A stretch of DNA of 64,000 bases from Curtobacterium pusillum. Its GTDB lineage: Bacteria; Actinomycetota; Actinomycetes; Actinomycetales; Microbacteriaceae. The notes below the pieces were generated by a model that did not search any database, was not told where the DNA came from, and worked only from the letters and a program-made list of their open reading frames with translations. Each line of letters starts with the position of its first letter. Within the stretch, counting starts at the first letter, position 1. Shown here piece by piece: positions 24,943 through 34,140 of this stretch. The DNA lies in contig NZ_VEIY01000001.1 in assembly GCF_007680845.1 (NCBI RefSeq), positions 628,227-692,226 of the forward strand, written 5' to 3'. Position numbers and translations under genes: made by a program.

Positions 24943-25659
24943 GTGGTGTCGTGGTGGAACCGGAAGCGCGCTGCGCAGCTCGCCGCCGCGTGGCTCGCGT
25001 CGCGGAACCCGCGTGGCGCCAAGCCAGTCGAACGCCTCCAGCTCGACGACGTCACCCCCGAGCTCGACGTCTACCTCGGTCAGGCCGCGTACCTGCAGCT
25101 CTCGCTGTACGAGACGATGGGTCGTGCCGGCGCCGGTGCCCCCACGCTCTCCGGCCGACTGGTCACGGGCGTGCTGGCCACCACGGCGCTCGACCGGCAC
25201 CGGACCATCGTCGCCGAGATCGAACGCACCGGCGGGGACCCCGCCGCGCTGATGGCTCCGCACCGTGAGCCGATCGACCGCTTCCTCGAGCGGACGAGCG
25301 GCGCCGACTGGTACGAGTCGATGCTCACCGGCTACGTGACCGGCGGCATCCTCAACGACCTGTTCGGCAACCTGCTGCGGTCACTCCCGGCCGAGGTCCG
25401 GCAGCGGTTGGGGACGGTGTTCGACGCGCGTGAGGACGCCGCCGTGGTCGAGGAGCTCACCGCCCGCATCGCGGAGGACCCGCAGGTCGGGTCGCGTCTG
25501 GCGATGTGGGGTCGGCGGCTGGTCGGCGACACGCTGCTCGTGGCCCGGTCGGCGCTCGCGTCCCACGCGCGGGAGGACCAAGAGCGTCTCGAGCCGGTGT
25601 GGACCGAGCTCATCGCGGCGCACTCCCGTCGGATGGACGCGCTGGGTCTGACGGCCTGA
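24943..25659 (+). CDS. Ferritin-like-fold protein (MiaE-like, actinobacterial)
   Basis: A 238-residue, mostly helical soluble protein. The segment AAYLQLSLYETMGRAG, then LDRHRTIVAEIERTGG, then REPIDRFLERTSGADWYESM and RSLPAEVRQRL resembles the ferritin-like four-helix bundle of tRNA 2-methylthio-adenosine hydroxylase relatives. I could not place a full set of diiron ligands, so an oxidative activity is uncertain. TATGCT at 24931-24936 ends 6 nt before GTG 24943 (start VVSWWNRKRAAQ); GTG 24946 is an alternative. It is divergent from rhlE, an adjacency common in actinobacteria. A GGAGGCGCGG half-palindrome follows near 25680. Confidence 0.7.
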   Translation: MVSWWNRKRAAQLAAAWLASRNPRGAKPVERLQLDDVTPELDVYLGQAAYLQLSLYETMGRAGAGAPTLSGRLVTGVLATTALDRHRTIVAEIERTGGDPAALMAPHREPIDRFLERTSGADWYESMLTGYVTGGILNDLFGNLLRSLPAEVRQRLGTVFDAREDAAVVEELTARIAEDPQVGSRLAMWGRRLVGDTLLVARSALASHAREDQERLEPVWTELIAAHSRRMDALGLTA

Positions 25660-25766
25660 CGGCCTGAGAGCGTGACGGCCTGGAGGCGCGGCCCGGCCCG
25701 CGCGGTCCCGTCACCGCCCGGGGCGGTCGCGCCCACCGCCCGGAACGGTCGCGTGTAGTGCGCGGG

Positions 25767-26063
25767 TCAGGCGCCCTGGGCCTTGATGCGCTCGTAGTAG
25801 GCGGCGTCCGCCGCCGTCCGGCGCCGACCGAGGACCCACTCGGTGCCGAGGGCGACCACGGCCGCACCCACGAGGGCGACGACCCAGATCCACGTGGCGT
25901 CGTACTTCCAGCCCGCCCAGGTCAGGGCCTCCCAGAGCACGGCGGCCGCGATCCCGCCGACGGCCGGACCGAGCAGGGAGCCCCGACTGGTCCGCCACGG
26001 CACGACCACGTGCGCGACGGCCCCGACGATCAGGCCGCCGAGGACCGCGAAGAGCAGTTCCAC
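25767..26063 (-). CDS. Small membrane protein, unknown function
   Basis: A 98-residue protein with three hydrophobic segments: residues 2-20 (ELLFAVLGGLIVGAVAHVV), 32-48 (LGPAVGGIAAAVLWEAL) and 58-75 (WIWVVALVGAAVVALG). The C-terminal tail is basic, GRRRTAADAAYYERIKAQG. No family is recognised with confidence. GTG 26063 lies only 4 nt after the DUF3107 stop, so the two genes form an operon under the DUF3107 promoter. The pair sits next to adnAB on the opposite strand. Confidence 0.7.
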   Translation of the reverse strand: MELLFAVLGGLIVGAVAHVVVPWRTSRGSLLGPAVGGIAAAVLWEALTWAGWKYDATWIWVVALVGAAVVALGTEWVLGRRRTAADAAYYERIKAQGA

Positions 26064-26067
26064 GTCG

Positions 26068-26292
26068 TCAGGCGACGAAGCCGATGCGACGGGCCTCTTC
26101 GGCGCCGACCTCGACGTACGCGAGCGATGCGACGGGCACGATGAACCGACGGCCCTTCTCGTCCTGGAGGGAGAGGTGCGTCGCCTGCTGGGCCAGCGCC
26201 TCCGAGACGGCCTTCTCGATCTCGTCCGCGGTCTGGGCGGTCTCGAACGCGATCTCGCGCGGGCTGTTGATGATGCCGATCTTGATGTCCAC
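26068..26292 (-). CDS. DUF3107 protein (TB9.4-like)
   Basis: A 74-residue protein, VDIKIGIINSPREIAFET at the start, then an acidic helix (DEIEKAVSEALAQQ) and a beta strand pair (FIVPVASLAYVEVG). It matches the actinobacteria-specific DUF3107 family, known in mycobacteria as TB9.4, whose biochemical role is unknown. TACGCT (plus 26299-26304) ends 6 nt before GTG 26292, so the mRNA is probably leaderless. A small membrane protein follows 4 nt after its stop. Position beside adnA and rhlE is conserved with mycobacteria. Confidence 0.9.
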   Translation of the reverse strand: MDIKIGIINSPREIAFETAQTADEIEKAVSEALAQQATHLSLQDEKGRRFIVPVASLAYVEVGAEEARRIGFVA

Positions 26293-26429
26293 GGGCACAG
26301 CGTATCCGAGCGGACCGTCGGGGCATCGGACGTTCGCCGCAGGCGCACGGACGCCCGTTCCCGGCGGCTCGGTCGGCTCGCCCGTCGTGGCGGCCCGGTG
26401 GTGTCGGTCGCCACGGTTACCGTACGAGG

Positions 26430-29400
26430 GTGCCCCAGACCACGCTGACGACCGCCCCCGAGGACACCGGCGTCGCCCGGGCCCTGGCGGCCGACGCGTC
26501 GCAGGCAGCGGTGCTCGCCCTGCCCGACGGACGGCACGCCGCGGTGATCGGCGCACCGGGCACCGGGAAGACGACGACGCTCGCCCGGCTCGTCGCCGCC
26601 CGGCTCACGCGCGCGGACGCGATCTCGCCCGACGGGCACGCGACCGTGCTCGCACTGACCTCCGCGCGCACGGCCGCCACGGCGCTCCGGGACCGCCTCG
26701 CGGCCGTGGTCGAGCGGGTGATGCCGGGTGCGCTCGCGCGGACGGTGAACTCCCTGGCGTTCCAGATCGTCGCGCACGCCGCCGCGGTGCAGGGGCAGGA
26801 GACGCCCACGCTGCTCACCGGCGGCGAGCAGGACCGCATCATCGCCGACCTGCTGGAGGGGCACGAGCTCGACGGCACCGGTCCGGAGTGGCCGCCGCCC
26901 ATCACCGCCGTGGTGCGGGAGCGTGCGGGGTTCCGGACGGCGCTCCGGGACGTCATGATGCGGGCGGTCGCTGCCGGCGTCGAGCCGGACGACATGCGCG
27001 AGCTCGGTGACGACACCGGGCGGCCGGAGTGGCGGGCGGTCGGCGACTTCGTGGACGAGTACCGCGGCGCCGTCACGGCGTTCCGGGCGACCAGTCTCGA
27101 CGCCGCGGAACTCGTCGCGTACGCCACGGCCGCCGTCCTCCGCGGGCAGGTGCCCGCGAGCGTCCAGGCGCTGCGGCTCGTGGTGGTCGACGACACCCAG
27201 GAACTGGTCGAGGGGGAGATCGCCCTCCTCGGTGCCCTCGCGCGCTCCGGGGTCCAGGTCGTGGCCTTCGGCGACCCCGACATCGCGGCCTCGGCGTTCC
27301 GCGGCGCCGAGCCGGACGTCCTCGGTCGGCTCCGGGTGCGACTCGGGGTGGACCGGGTCGACGAACTCGTGCTGACCACCGTGCACCGGCACGCGGCGCC
27401 GATCCGTGCCCTCGTGACCGGCATCACCGCCCGCATCGGAGCGGCGGCCGCGGGTCGACAGCGCACGGCGACGGCGACCACGGCGGACGCCCGCCCGGAC
27501 GCGGTCGTCCACCTCGAGGGCGCGAGCCGTGCAGCCCTCGTGGTCGCGGTGGCCCGGCGACTCCGCGAGCACCGGCTGCTCGACGGCGTGCCCTGGCACC
27601 GGATGGCCGTGGTCACGCGGAGCGGTGCCGCGATCCCCGAGCTGGTCCGTGCGCTCTCCGTGGCCGAGGTCCCCGCGACCGCCGGCTCCGCACCGGTCCG
27701 CCCGCGGGACGACACCGCAGCACGCTCCCTGATCGACGCCGCGGCCGTGTCGCTCGGGGTGCTCCCGCTCGACGCCGCGCTCGCCACGTCCTTCGCCACC
27801 GGGCCGCTCGGCGGGCTCGACACCCTCGCGATGCGGCGGCTCCGGCTCGCCCTGCGGCGGGAGGAGATCGCCGGCGGCGGCACCAGGACCGCGGACGAGC
27901 TCCTGGTCGACGCCCTCGGCGCACCGGAACGACTCGCGACCGTCGACGCCGGGTTCGCGCGCCGCGCCACCCGGCTGGCCCGCAGTCTCGTGCAGGCCCG
28001 GACGGACGCCGAGTCGGGCGCGAGCATCGAGGAGATCCTCTGGGGCCTCTGGGAACGCAGCGGACTCGCCGGGACCTGGGGCGGCCAGTCCGCGGCCGGT
28101 GGCGTCGGCGCCGCCGAGGCCGACCGGCACCTCGACGCCGTGGTCGGGCTGTTCACCGCCGCGAAGCGCTTCGTCGAGCGGACCCCGGACGCCCCCGCAC
28201 GGGTCTTCGTGGACGACCTGCTCGGCGCGGACCTGCCCGAGGACTCCATCGGCCCGGACCGCACCGCCGGCCGGGTCCGCGTGCTGACCCCGTCGGCCAC
28301 CATCGGTCTCGAGTGCGACGTGGTCGTGGTCCTCGGGCTGCAGGACGGCGTCTGGCCGAACACCCGGGTCCGGGGCAGCCTGCTCGACCCCGACGGGCTC
28401 GTCCGCACGGCCGCCGGCACCGAGCACTCCGCGATCGACGACCGCGCCGCCGTGATCGCCGACGAGCTCCGGCTCTTCGCCCGCGCCGTCTCGCGTGCGA
28501 CGACGCAGGTCGTCATCGGCACCGTGGCGAACGACGACGAGGCCCCGTCCCCGTTCGTGCGCCTCGTCCCGGTGCCACCGGACCGGCAGCCCACCGTCCA
28601 CCCGCTGTCCCTCCGTGGACTCGCCGGGTCCCTGCGCCGTCGGGTCGTCGCCTCGGGGGACCACGAGGCCGCCTCCGCGCTCGCCCGCCTGGCGGAGGCC
28701 GAGGTGCCGGGCGCGTCGCCGGACGACTGGTACGGACTCGCCGAACCGTCGACGGAGGACCCCCTCGTCGACCTCACCGCTGATCCCGTGCCCGACCCTG
28801 ACGGCGGCGACCCGGTCGCTCCGACGGTCTCGGTGTCCCCGTCCCGGATCGGCACCTACGAGGAGTGCCCCGTGCACTGGTTCGTGCAGACGTTCGGGGG
28901 CAGCGCGCCGAGCCCCGCGATGGGCATCGGGACGATCGTGCACGGGGCGATGGAGCACGCCACCGCGGTGGACGTGGAGTCCCTCTGGGAACACGTCGAG
29001 GCCCGGTGGGACGAGCTCACCTTCGAGTCGGCGTGGATCGCCGACCGCGAGCGTGCCCGGACGCGCCGGATGATCGAGGGGCTCAGCGACTACCTCCGTA
29101 CGTTCGCGAGCGCCGGACGACGACTGCTCGGTGCCGAGACGTCCTTCGCGCTGGTCACCGGGCCGGCCCGGATGCGCGGCAGCATCGACCGGATCGAGAT
29201 CGACCCCGACGGCCGGGTGAGCGTCGTCGACCTGAAGACCGGTCGGTCCATGCCGAGCGAGAAGAAGGACATGCCCGAGCACCCGCAGCTCGGGGCGTAC
29301 CAGCTCGCGGTCGAGGACGGCGCCGTCGAGGGGGTCCCCGCCGGCTCCACGATGGCCGATGCCCGGCTCGTGTTCGTGCAGAACCCGCGCGGCGGCCGGG

Positions 29401-29585
29401 CGTACTCCGAGCGGACGCAGCACGCCTTCGACGAGGACGCCCGCGAGACCTACCGGCAGCGGTTGCACGCCGTCGCCGAGGGGATGGCCGGCCGGACGTT
29501 CCTCGCGAACGTGGACGACCACTGTGACAAGGCACGGACCGGCGTCGAGTGCCGGATCCACGTGGTGGGGGAGGTCACCTGGTGA
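26430..29585 (+). CDS. adnA: AdnA: helicase-like/nuclease subunit of the AdnAB resection machine
   Basis: A 1051-residue UvrD-like motor fused to a RecB-family nuclease, one half of the actinobacterial AdnAB dimer that resects double-strand breaks. Walker A GAPGTGKTTT is intact near residue 41, but the Walker B site reads VVVDDTQE, with Asp for the usual Glu of DExQ, consistent with a weak or vestigial motor. The nuclease core is SVVDLKTGRS near 931 and QLGAYQLAV. Cysteines in YEECPVHW (about 810) and HCDKARTGVEC (about 1030-1041) could hold an Fe-S cluster. TACCGT at 26418-26423 ends 6 nt before GTG 26430, so it is leaderless. The stop overlaps the adnB start (GTGA). Confidence 0.9.
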   Translation: MPQTTLTTAPEDTGVARALAADASQAAVLALPDGRHAAVIGAPGTGKTTTLARLVAARLTRADAISPDGHATVLALTSARTAATALRDRLAAVVERVMPGALARTVNSLAFQIVAHAAAVQGQETPTLLTGGEQDRIIADLLEGHELDGTGPEWPPPITAVVRERAGFRTALRDVMMRAVAAGVEPDDMRELGDDTGRPEWRAVGDFVDEYRGAVTAFRATSLDAAELVAYATAAVLRGQVPASVQALRLVVVDDTQELVEGEIALLGALARSGVQVVAFGDPDIAASAFRGAEPDVLGRLRVRLGVDRVDELVLTTVHRHAAPIRALVTGITARIGAAAAGRQRTATATTADARPDAVVHLEGASRAALVVAVARRLREHRLLDGVPWHRMAVVTRSGAAIPELVRALSVAEVPATAGSAPVRPRDDTAARSLIDAAAVSLGVLPLDAALATSFATGPLGGLDTLAMRRLRLALRREEIAGGGTRTADELLVDALGAPERLATVDAGFARRATRLARSLVQARTDAESGASIEEILWGLWERSGLAGTWGGQSAAGGVGAAEADRHLDAVVGLFTAAKRFVERTPDAPARVFVDDLLGADLPEDSIGPDRTAGRVRVLTPSATIGLECDVVVVLGLQDGVWPNTRVRGSLLDPDGLVRTAAGTEHSAIDDRAAVIADELRLFARAVSRATTQVVIGTVANDDEAPSPFVRLVPVPPDRQPTVHPLSLRGLAGSLRRRVVASGDHEAASALARLAEAEVPGASPDDWYGLAEPSTEDPLVDLTADPVPDPDGGDPVAPTVSVSPSRIGTYEECPVHWFVQTFGGSAPSPAMGIGTIVHGAMEHATAVDVESLWEHVEARWDELTFESAWIADRERARTRRMIEGLSDYLRTFASAGRRLLGAETSFALVTGPARMRGSIDRIEIDPDGRVSVVDLKTGRSMPSEKKDMPEHPQLGAYQLAVEDGAVEGVPAGSTMADARLVFVQNPRGGRAYSERTQHAFDEDARETYRQRLHAVAEGMAGRTFLANVDDHCDKARTGVECRIHVVGEVTW

Positions 29586-32500
29586 ACGGCGAGCAGACGG
29601 TCCACGAAGCGGTCGCTCCGGTCGCCGCGCCGCGCCACGGTGCCGACGCGATCGCCGACGCCCTCGGCCGACCACGGCCGACCGAGCAACAGCGCGCGGT
29701 CATCGAGTCGCCACTCGCGCCCGCCCTCGTGGTCGCCGGCGCGGGCAGCGGGAAGACCGAGACGATGGCCTCCCGGGTCGTCTGGCTGCTCGCGAACGGG
29801 ATGGTCCGGCCGGACGGCATCCTCGGCCTGACCTTCACCCGCAAGGCCGCCGGCGAGCTCTCCGTCCGCATCAACGACCGGATCCGCGCGCTCGAGGACG
29901 TCGGGCTGCTCGACGCCGGCGACGCGTTCGAAGCCCCGACGGTGTCGACCTACAACGCGTTCGCGAACTCGGTGTTCCGCGAGAACGCCCTCCTCGTCGG
30001 GCGGGACGGCGAGTCCCAGGTCCTCACCGAGCCGTCCGCCTGGCAGCTCGCACGCCGGGTGGTCGTCGGCGCGCGGGACGACCGGCTGGCCGGACTCGAC
30101 CGGGACGTGGACACCGTCACGGCGGCGGTCGTGGCGCTCGCCGGGGCCGTCTCCGAACACCTGGTCGAGCCTGCGCGCCTGCGACGGTTCGCGATCGAGT
30201 TCGCCGGGCTGCTGGAGCTGCCCGGAAGCACCCGCGGCACCCCGTACAAGGCGGTCACGGACGCGGTGGCCGCCATCGGTGCCCTCGAACCCCTGGTCGA
30301 CCTGGTGGAGGAGTTCCGTCGGCAGAAGGTCGACCGGGGCTTCGTGGAGTTCTCCGACCAGATCGCCCTGGCCCTCGCCGCCGCCGAGTCCGCGCCCCGC
30401 GTCGTGACCGACCTGCGGCAGCGGTACGGGGTGGTCCTCCTCGACGAGTACCAGGACACTTCGGTGGTGCAGACGCGGTTCCTCGCCCGGCTGTTCCGCG
30501 GCCACCCCGTCATGGCGGTCGGCGACCCGCACCAGTCGATCTACGGCTTCCGCGGCGCGAGCGCTGCGAACCTCGCCCGGTTCCCGCGGGACTTCGGCGA
30601 CGAGTCCGGAGGCGACCGGCCGGTCACCTTCGCGCTCTCGACGAGCTGGCGGAACCCCGTCGACGTCCTCGCCGGGGCGAACGCGGTCGTCGCACCCCTG
30701 TCCGAGGCGTCCGAGGTGGACGTCGAGCGGCTCTCCCCACGCCCCGGGGCCGACGCCGGGACGGTGCACGCCGTCTTCCCGGAGACCCTCCCGGAGGAAG
30801 CCGACGCGGTCGCCAGGTGGTTCCGCGACCGTCGGGCGGCGGACCCGAAGGGGTCCATGGCGTTGCTGCTCCGCTCGCGGAAGGACCTCGCCGCGTTCAC
30901 CGGAGCGCTCGGCGACCACCGTGTGCCGTTCCACGTCCTCGGCACCGGCGGCCTGCTCCAGCGCCCGGAGATCGTCGACCTCGTCGCCTGCCTCCGCGTG
31001 CTCCACGACCCCGCGGCGGGCAACGACCTCATCCGGCTGCTCGCCGGCGCCCGGTGGCGGATCGGCGCCGCGGACATCGCCGCACTGCACGCCCTCGCCC
31101 GGTGGCTGTTCGGTCGCGACCACACGCAGCAGCGCCTCGACGACGACCTCACCGCGGCGTTCCGGGCCTCGGTCGCGGCCGGGGAGCACGGGTCGATCGT
31201 CGACGCGCTCGACTTCGTCGCGACCGCGCCCGACGAGCACGGGGCGCTCGCCGACATCAGCGAGGTTGGTCGTCGACGGATGCGGGAGCTCGGTCGGCAG
31301 CTCGCCGCGCTGCGTTCCCGGGCCGCCGGTGACCTCGTCGACTTCGTCACGCTCGTCGTGCAGGAGATGCGGCTCGACGTCGAGGTCGCCGCGCACGAGC
31401 AGGGCAGCGGCGCCTTCCTCGACGCCTTCGTGGACGAGCTCGCGGGCTTCGTGACCACCGACGACCGCGCCGACCTCGGGGCGTTCCTCGGCTGGATCGA
31501 CGCCGCGGCCCGCCGGGACGACATGGGACCGCGTTCCGAGGAACCCGAGGCCGGCACGGTCCAGATCCTGACGATCCACGGCTCGAAGGGCCTCGAGTGG
31601 GACGCCGTCGCCGTGCCGCGGATGGTCGAGGGCGCCCTGCCGGCCCGACCCCAGGAGGGCTCCTCCGGCTGGTTGGGCTTCGGCCGGTTGCCGTACGAGT
31701 TCCGCGGGGACGCCGATGAGCTGCCGCGCTTGGACTGGCGCGGGCACGACGCGCAGAAGGACGTCACCGACGCGATCGACGCGTACAAGGAGCAGGTGAA
31801 GGCCCGCAACGAGGACGAGGAACGACGGCTCACGTACGTCGCGCTCACCCGGGCGAAGCACGACCTGCTCGTCACGGGGTCGTTCTGGGCCGGCGGTGTG
31901 CGGCCGACCGAGCCGAGCCGGTACCTCCGCGACCTCGTGGACGCCGGCGTGGTCGACGCGGCGGCCGTGCCCGACACGACCGCGCACGAGGAGAACCCCC
32001 TCGGCGACGCCGGAGCGACGCAGCACTGGCCGCACGTGCCGTTCGGGCAGCGTGCCGCCCGGGTGGTCGCGGCGGCGGACCGGGTCCGGAACGCGAACCC
32101 CGGTGCTGCCGGACGGTTCGCGCCGGACATCGACCTGCTGCTCGCCGAGCGCACCGCGAACCGGCGCGCATGGCACTCGGTCGTCGTCCCGCACCGGGTG
32201 CCGGCGTCCGGGTTCAAGGACTACCTCACCGACCCGGACGCCGTGGCCGAACGGCTGCGTCGACCGATGCCGGAGCGTCCGTACCGCGCCACCCGACTCG
32301 GCACGCTCTTCCACCAGTGGGTCGAGCAGCGGGCGCGGACCGGGGGATCCATCGAGACGCTCGACGCGTGGGACGGCGAACTCGACCTCGACCTCGACGA
32401 CGCCGTCGACGCCTCGGCCGACGCGGTGGTCAGCGACGACGACGCCCGCCGGCTCGCCGACTTCCAGGCGACGTTCGCCCGGTCACGGTGGGCCGAGCTG

Positions 32501-32824
32501 ACCCCGATCGAGGTCGAGCGCGAGATCCACATCCCGTTCCTCGGGCACAGCGTCGTCTGCAAGCTCGACGCGGTGTACGAGATCGACGGCCGTGCCGAGG
32601 TCGTGGACTGGAAGACCGGCAAGGCCCCCTCCGGTGCCGACGACCTCGCGAAGCGCCAGCTCCAGCTCGCGCTGTACCGGGTCGCCTACGCCGAGTTCAC
32701 CGGGCGGCCCGTGGACGAGGTCGACGCGGTGTTCTACTTCGTCGCCGACGACCTCGAGGTGCGGCCGCGCGAGCTGTTCGACCGTGCCGGGCTCGAGCGG
32801 GCCTGGCGCGACGCGATCGGCTGA
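29582..32824 (+). CDS. adnB: AdnB: active helicase-nuclease subunit of AdnAB
   Basis: A 1080-residue superfamily 1A helicase with a C-terminal RecB-type nuclease. Motif I is GAGSGKTE near residue 53, motif Ia FTRKAAGEL, motif II LLDEYQDTS near 285, motif III GDPHQSIYGFRG, motif V TIHGSKGLEWD and motif VI YVALTRAKHDLL. The nuclease core is EVVDWKTGK near 1006 with QLQLALYRVAY. It unwinds and cuts DNA ends for homologous recombination, taking the place of RecBCD or AddAB. GTG 29582 overlaps the adnA stop by 4 nt, so the two subunits are translationally coupled. Palindromes fill the gap to the convergent pseudokinase gene. Confidence 0.92.
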   Translation: MNGEQTVHEAVAPVAAPRHGADAIADALGRPRPTEQQRAVIESPLAPALVVAGAGSGKTETMASRVVWLLANGMVRPDGILGLTFTRKAAGELSVRINDRIRALEDVGLLDAGDAFEAPTVSTYNAFANSVFRENALLVGRDGESQVLTEPSAWQLARRVVVGARDDRLAGLDRDVDTVTAAVVALAGAVSEHLVEPARLRRFAIEFAGLLELPGSTRGTPYKAVTDAVAAIGALEPLVDLVEEFRRQKVDRGFVEFSDQIALALAAAESAPRVVTDLRQRYGVVLLDEYQDTSVVQTRFLARLFRGHPVMAVGDPHQSIYGFRGASAANLARFPRDFGDESGGDRPVTFALSTSWRNPVDVLAGANAVVAPLSEASEVDVERLSPRPGADAGTVHAVFPETLPEEADAVARWFRDRRAADPKGSMALLLRSRKDLAAFTGALGDHRVPFHVLGTGGLLQRPEIVDLVACLRVLHDPAAGNDLIRLLAGARWRIGAADIAALHALARWLFGRDHTQQRLDDDLTAAFRASVAAGEHGSIVDALDFVATAPDEHGALADISEVGRRRMRELGRQLAALRSRAAGDLVDFVTLVVQEMRLDVEVAAHEQGSGAFLDAFVDELAGFVTTDDRADLGAFLGWIDAAARRDDMGPRSEEPEAGTVQILTIHGSKGLEWDAVAVPRMVEGALPARPQEGSSGWLGFGRLPYEFRGDADELPRLDWRGHDAQKDVTDAIDAYKEQVKARNEDEERRLTYVALTRAKHDLLVTGSFWAGGVRPTEPSRYLRDLVDAGVVDAAAVPDTTAHEENPLGDAGATQHWPHVPFGQRAARVVAAADRVRNANPGAAGRFAPDIDLLLAERTANRRAWHSVVVPHRVPASGFKDYLTDPDAVAERLRRPMPERPYRATRLGTLFHQWVEQRARTGGSIETLDAWDGELDLDLDDAVDASADAVVSDDDARRLADFQATFARSRWAELTPIEVEREIHIPFLGHSVVCKLDAVYEIDGRAEVVDWKTGKAPSGADDLAKRQLQLALYRVAYAEFTGRPVDEVDAVFYFVADDLEVRPRELFDRAGLERAWRDAIG

Positions 32825-32861
32825 CGCGGTGCGCGCGCCCCGCGCCCGGCGGGACCACGCT

Positions 32862-32907
32862 GCGGACGGGAGGCGCGGTGCGGGCCCGCTCCGCGCCTCC
32901 CGTCCGC
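32862..32907. repeat. GGAGGCGCGG-family palindrome after adnB
   Basis: Perfect 17-bp arms (32862-32878 and 32891-32907; GCGGACGGGAGGCGCGG type) around 12 nt, between convergent genes. Confidence 0.8.
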
Positions 32908-32929
32908 CGCGGCGTGGCGCCGTCGGCGT

Positions 32930-32992
32930 CGAACCACGTTCCCGACGTCGAACCGAGTCCGCGGGTCGGTTCGACGTCGGTTCCGTGGTTCG
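32930..32992. repeat. Long palindrome with symmetric internal loop
   Basis: CGAACCACG and CCGACGTCGAACC on one side pair with GGTTCGACGTCGG and CGTGGTTCG on the other, interrupted by a TTC/TTC internal loop. It lies between adnB and the convergent pseudokinase gene; the following 33000-33044 is also rich in GCGC hairpins. Nothing coding is seen in 32825-33044. Confidence 0.75.
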
Positions 32993-33044
32993 TCACGAGC
33001 CGCGCCGCTGCGCGGACGCGCCGCTGCGCAGCGCGCGGCGCGCG

Positions 33045-34043
33045 TCAGCCGTGCCGGCGCTCGGTCGACGACAGCAGCTGCTCGACCTCGCCGATCTCCA
33101 TCGTCTCGGGTGACACCGACTGCAGCGGCGCCGCGCTCGGCGTCTGGACCGCGTCGACCAACCGGTGCATCATCGCGACCGCGTCGTCGACGACCTCGGT
33201 GCTCTTGGCCTGCACGCCGTGCAGCAGCCACTGCGCCGTCTCGAGCTCGTGGTGGACCCGCGCCCGCTGCGCGAGCTGCCGGTCGCGACCGCCGCCGTTC
33301 GCCTCGTACGCGCTGAGGACGGTGTCGAACGCGTCCTTCCGGCCGGCGAGGACCCACGCGAGGTCCTTCGCCGGGTCGCCGAGCCGCAGCTCACCCCAGT
33401 CGATGACCCCGGAGACCGCGTCGCCCTCGACCAGGATCGTCGCGGTGCCGAGCGAGCCGTGCACGACGGTCGGCGTGAACTGCCAGAGCTGCTGGTCACG
33501 CGCGGCGCCCTCCCACCGCTCCTTGAGCGCGGCGGGGACGAGCTTCGTGGCGACGGCGCGGTCCATCACGGACACGGCGGAGCGCAGCACCTCGAACGGG
33601 GTGAGCGACGGCAGCCCGGCGTCCGTGACGAAGCTCGTCGGGAGCTGGTGGATGGCGGCGACGGCCCGGCCGACGCTCGTGGCGAGCTCCGGACGGTCGA
33701 CGAGTGACTGCAGGGTCGGGTGCGACCCCGGCAGGTAGCTGGTGACGATCGCGCGGGTCGAGCCGATGGGGGCCTGGCCGCGGTACTCGGCGACGCCGAA
33801 CGGGAGGCGCGTGCGGATCCCGGCGCTCAGCGCCCGGATGGCGACGAGGTCGGCGGACTGACGGGCCTCGGCCCGCTGGTTGCGCGGCCGGCGGATCGCG
33901 GACTCGACGCCGTCGGCGTCGCGGAGGACGGCCGACTCGTAGTCCCCGGACGCGGCCGAGCCGAGCGTGCGCGTGCCCGTGACGAGGAGGCCTGAGACGG
34001 CCGTGGTCGCCAACGCGGCTAGAGTGAACTGGGATCCCGCCAT
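33045..34043 (-). CDS. APH-fold phosphotransferase homologue with lost catalytic residues (pseudokinase)
   Basis: A 332-residue aminoglycoside-phosphotransferase-fold protein. The N-lobe shows AVLRDADGVESAIRRPRNQ and GSTRAIVTSYLPG. The catalytic loop, normally HGDxxxxN, reads HGSLGTAT, checked in the DNA at about 33445-33470, so both the catalytic Asp and the Mg-binding Asn are missing. The DFG-equivalent GVIDWGELRLGDPAKDLAWV is kept. Phosphotransfer is therefore doubtful and ligand binding or regulation more likely. The N-terminus LAALATTAVSGLLVTG is hydrophobic and could anchor it in the membrane. TACCCT (plus 34051-34056) ends 7 nt before ATG 34043, so it is leaderless. It is divergent from nudC. 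Confidence 0.8.
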   Translation of the reverse strand: MAGSQFTLAALATTAVSGLLVTGTRTLGSAASGDYESAVLRDADGVESAIRRPRNQRAEARQSADLVAIRALSAGIRTRLPFGVAEYRGQAPIGSTRAIVTSYLPGSHPTLQSLVDRPELATSVGRAVAAIHQLPTSFVTDAGLPSLTPFEVLRSAVSVMDRAVATKLVPAALKERWEGAARDQQLWQFTPTVVHGSLGTATILVEGDAVSGVIDWGELRLGDPAKDLAWVLAGRKDAFDTVLSAYEANGGGRDRQLAQRARVHHELETAQWLLHGVQAKSTEVVDDAVAMMHRLVDAVQTPSAAPLQSVSPETMEIGEVEQLLSSTERRHG

Positions 34044-34140
34044 GCCCAACAGGGTAGGTCCGGAGCCGGAGGACGAGCGCACGCCACGCTGCACCGCGTC
34101 CCAGCAACACCACCTGAACCGACCCGAGGAGCCCCCTGCC

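Noticed and set aside
29450..32314. A 954-residue open frame antisense to adnB, and similar giant antisense frames at 25767-29675 and 40166-43462 on the minus strand
   Set aside because: Low-complexity Arg/Gly/Val/Asp composition, no domain signature and complete overlap with well-recognised genes; long antisense frames are expected at this GC content. Only the last part of the 25767 frame (to 26063) is kept as a small membrane-protein gene.
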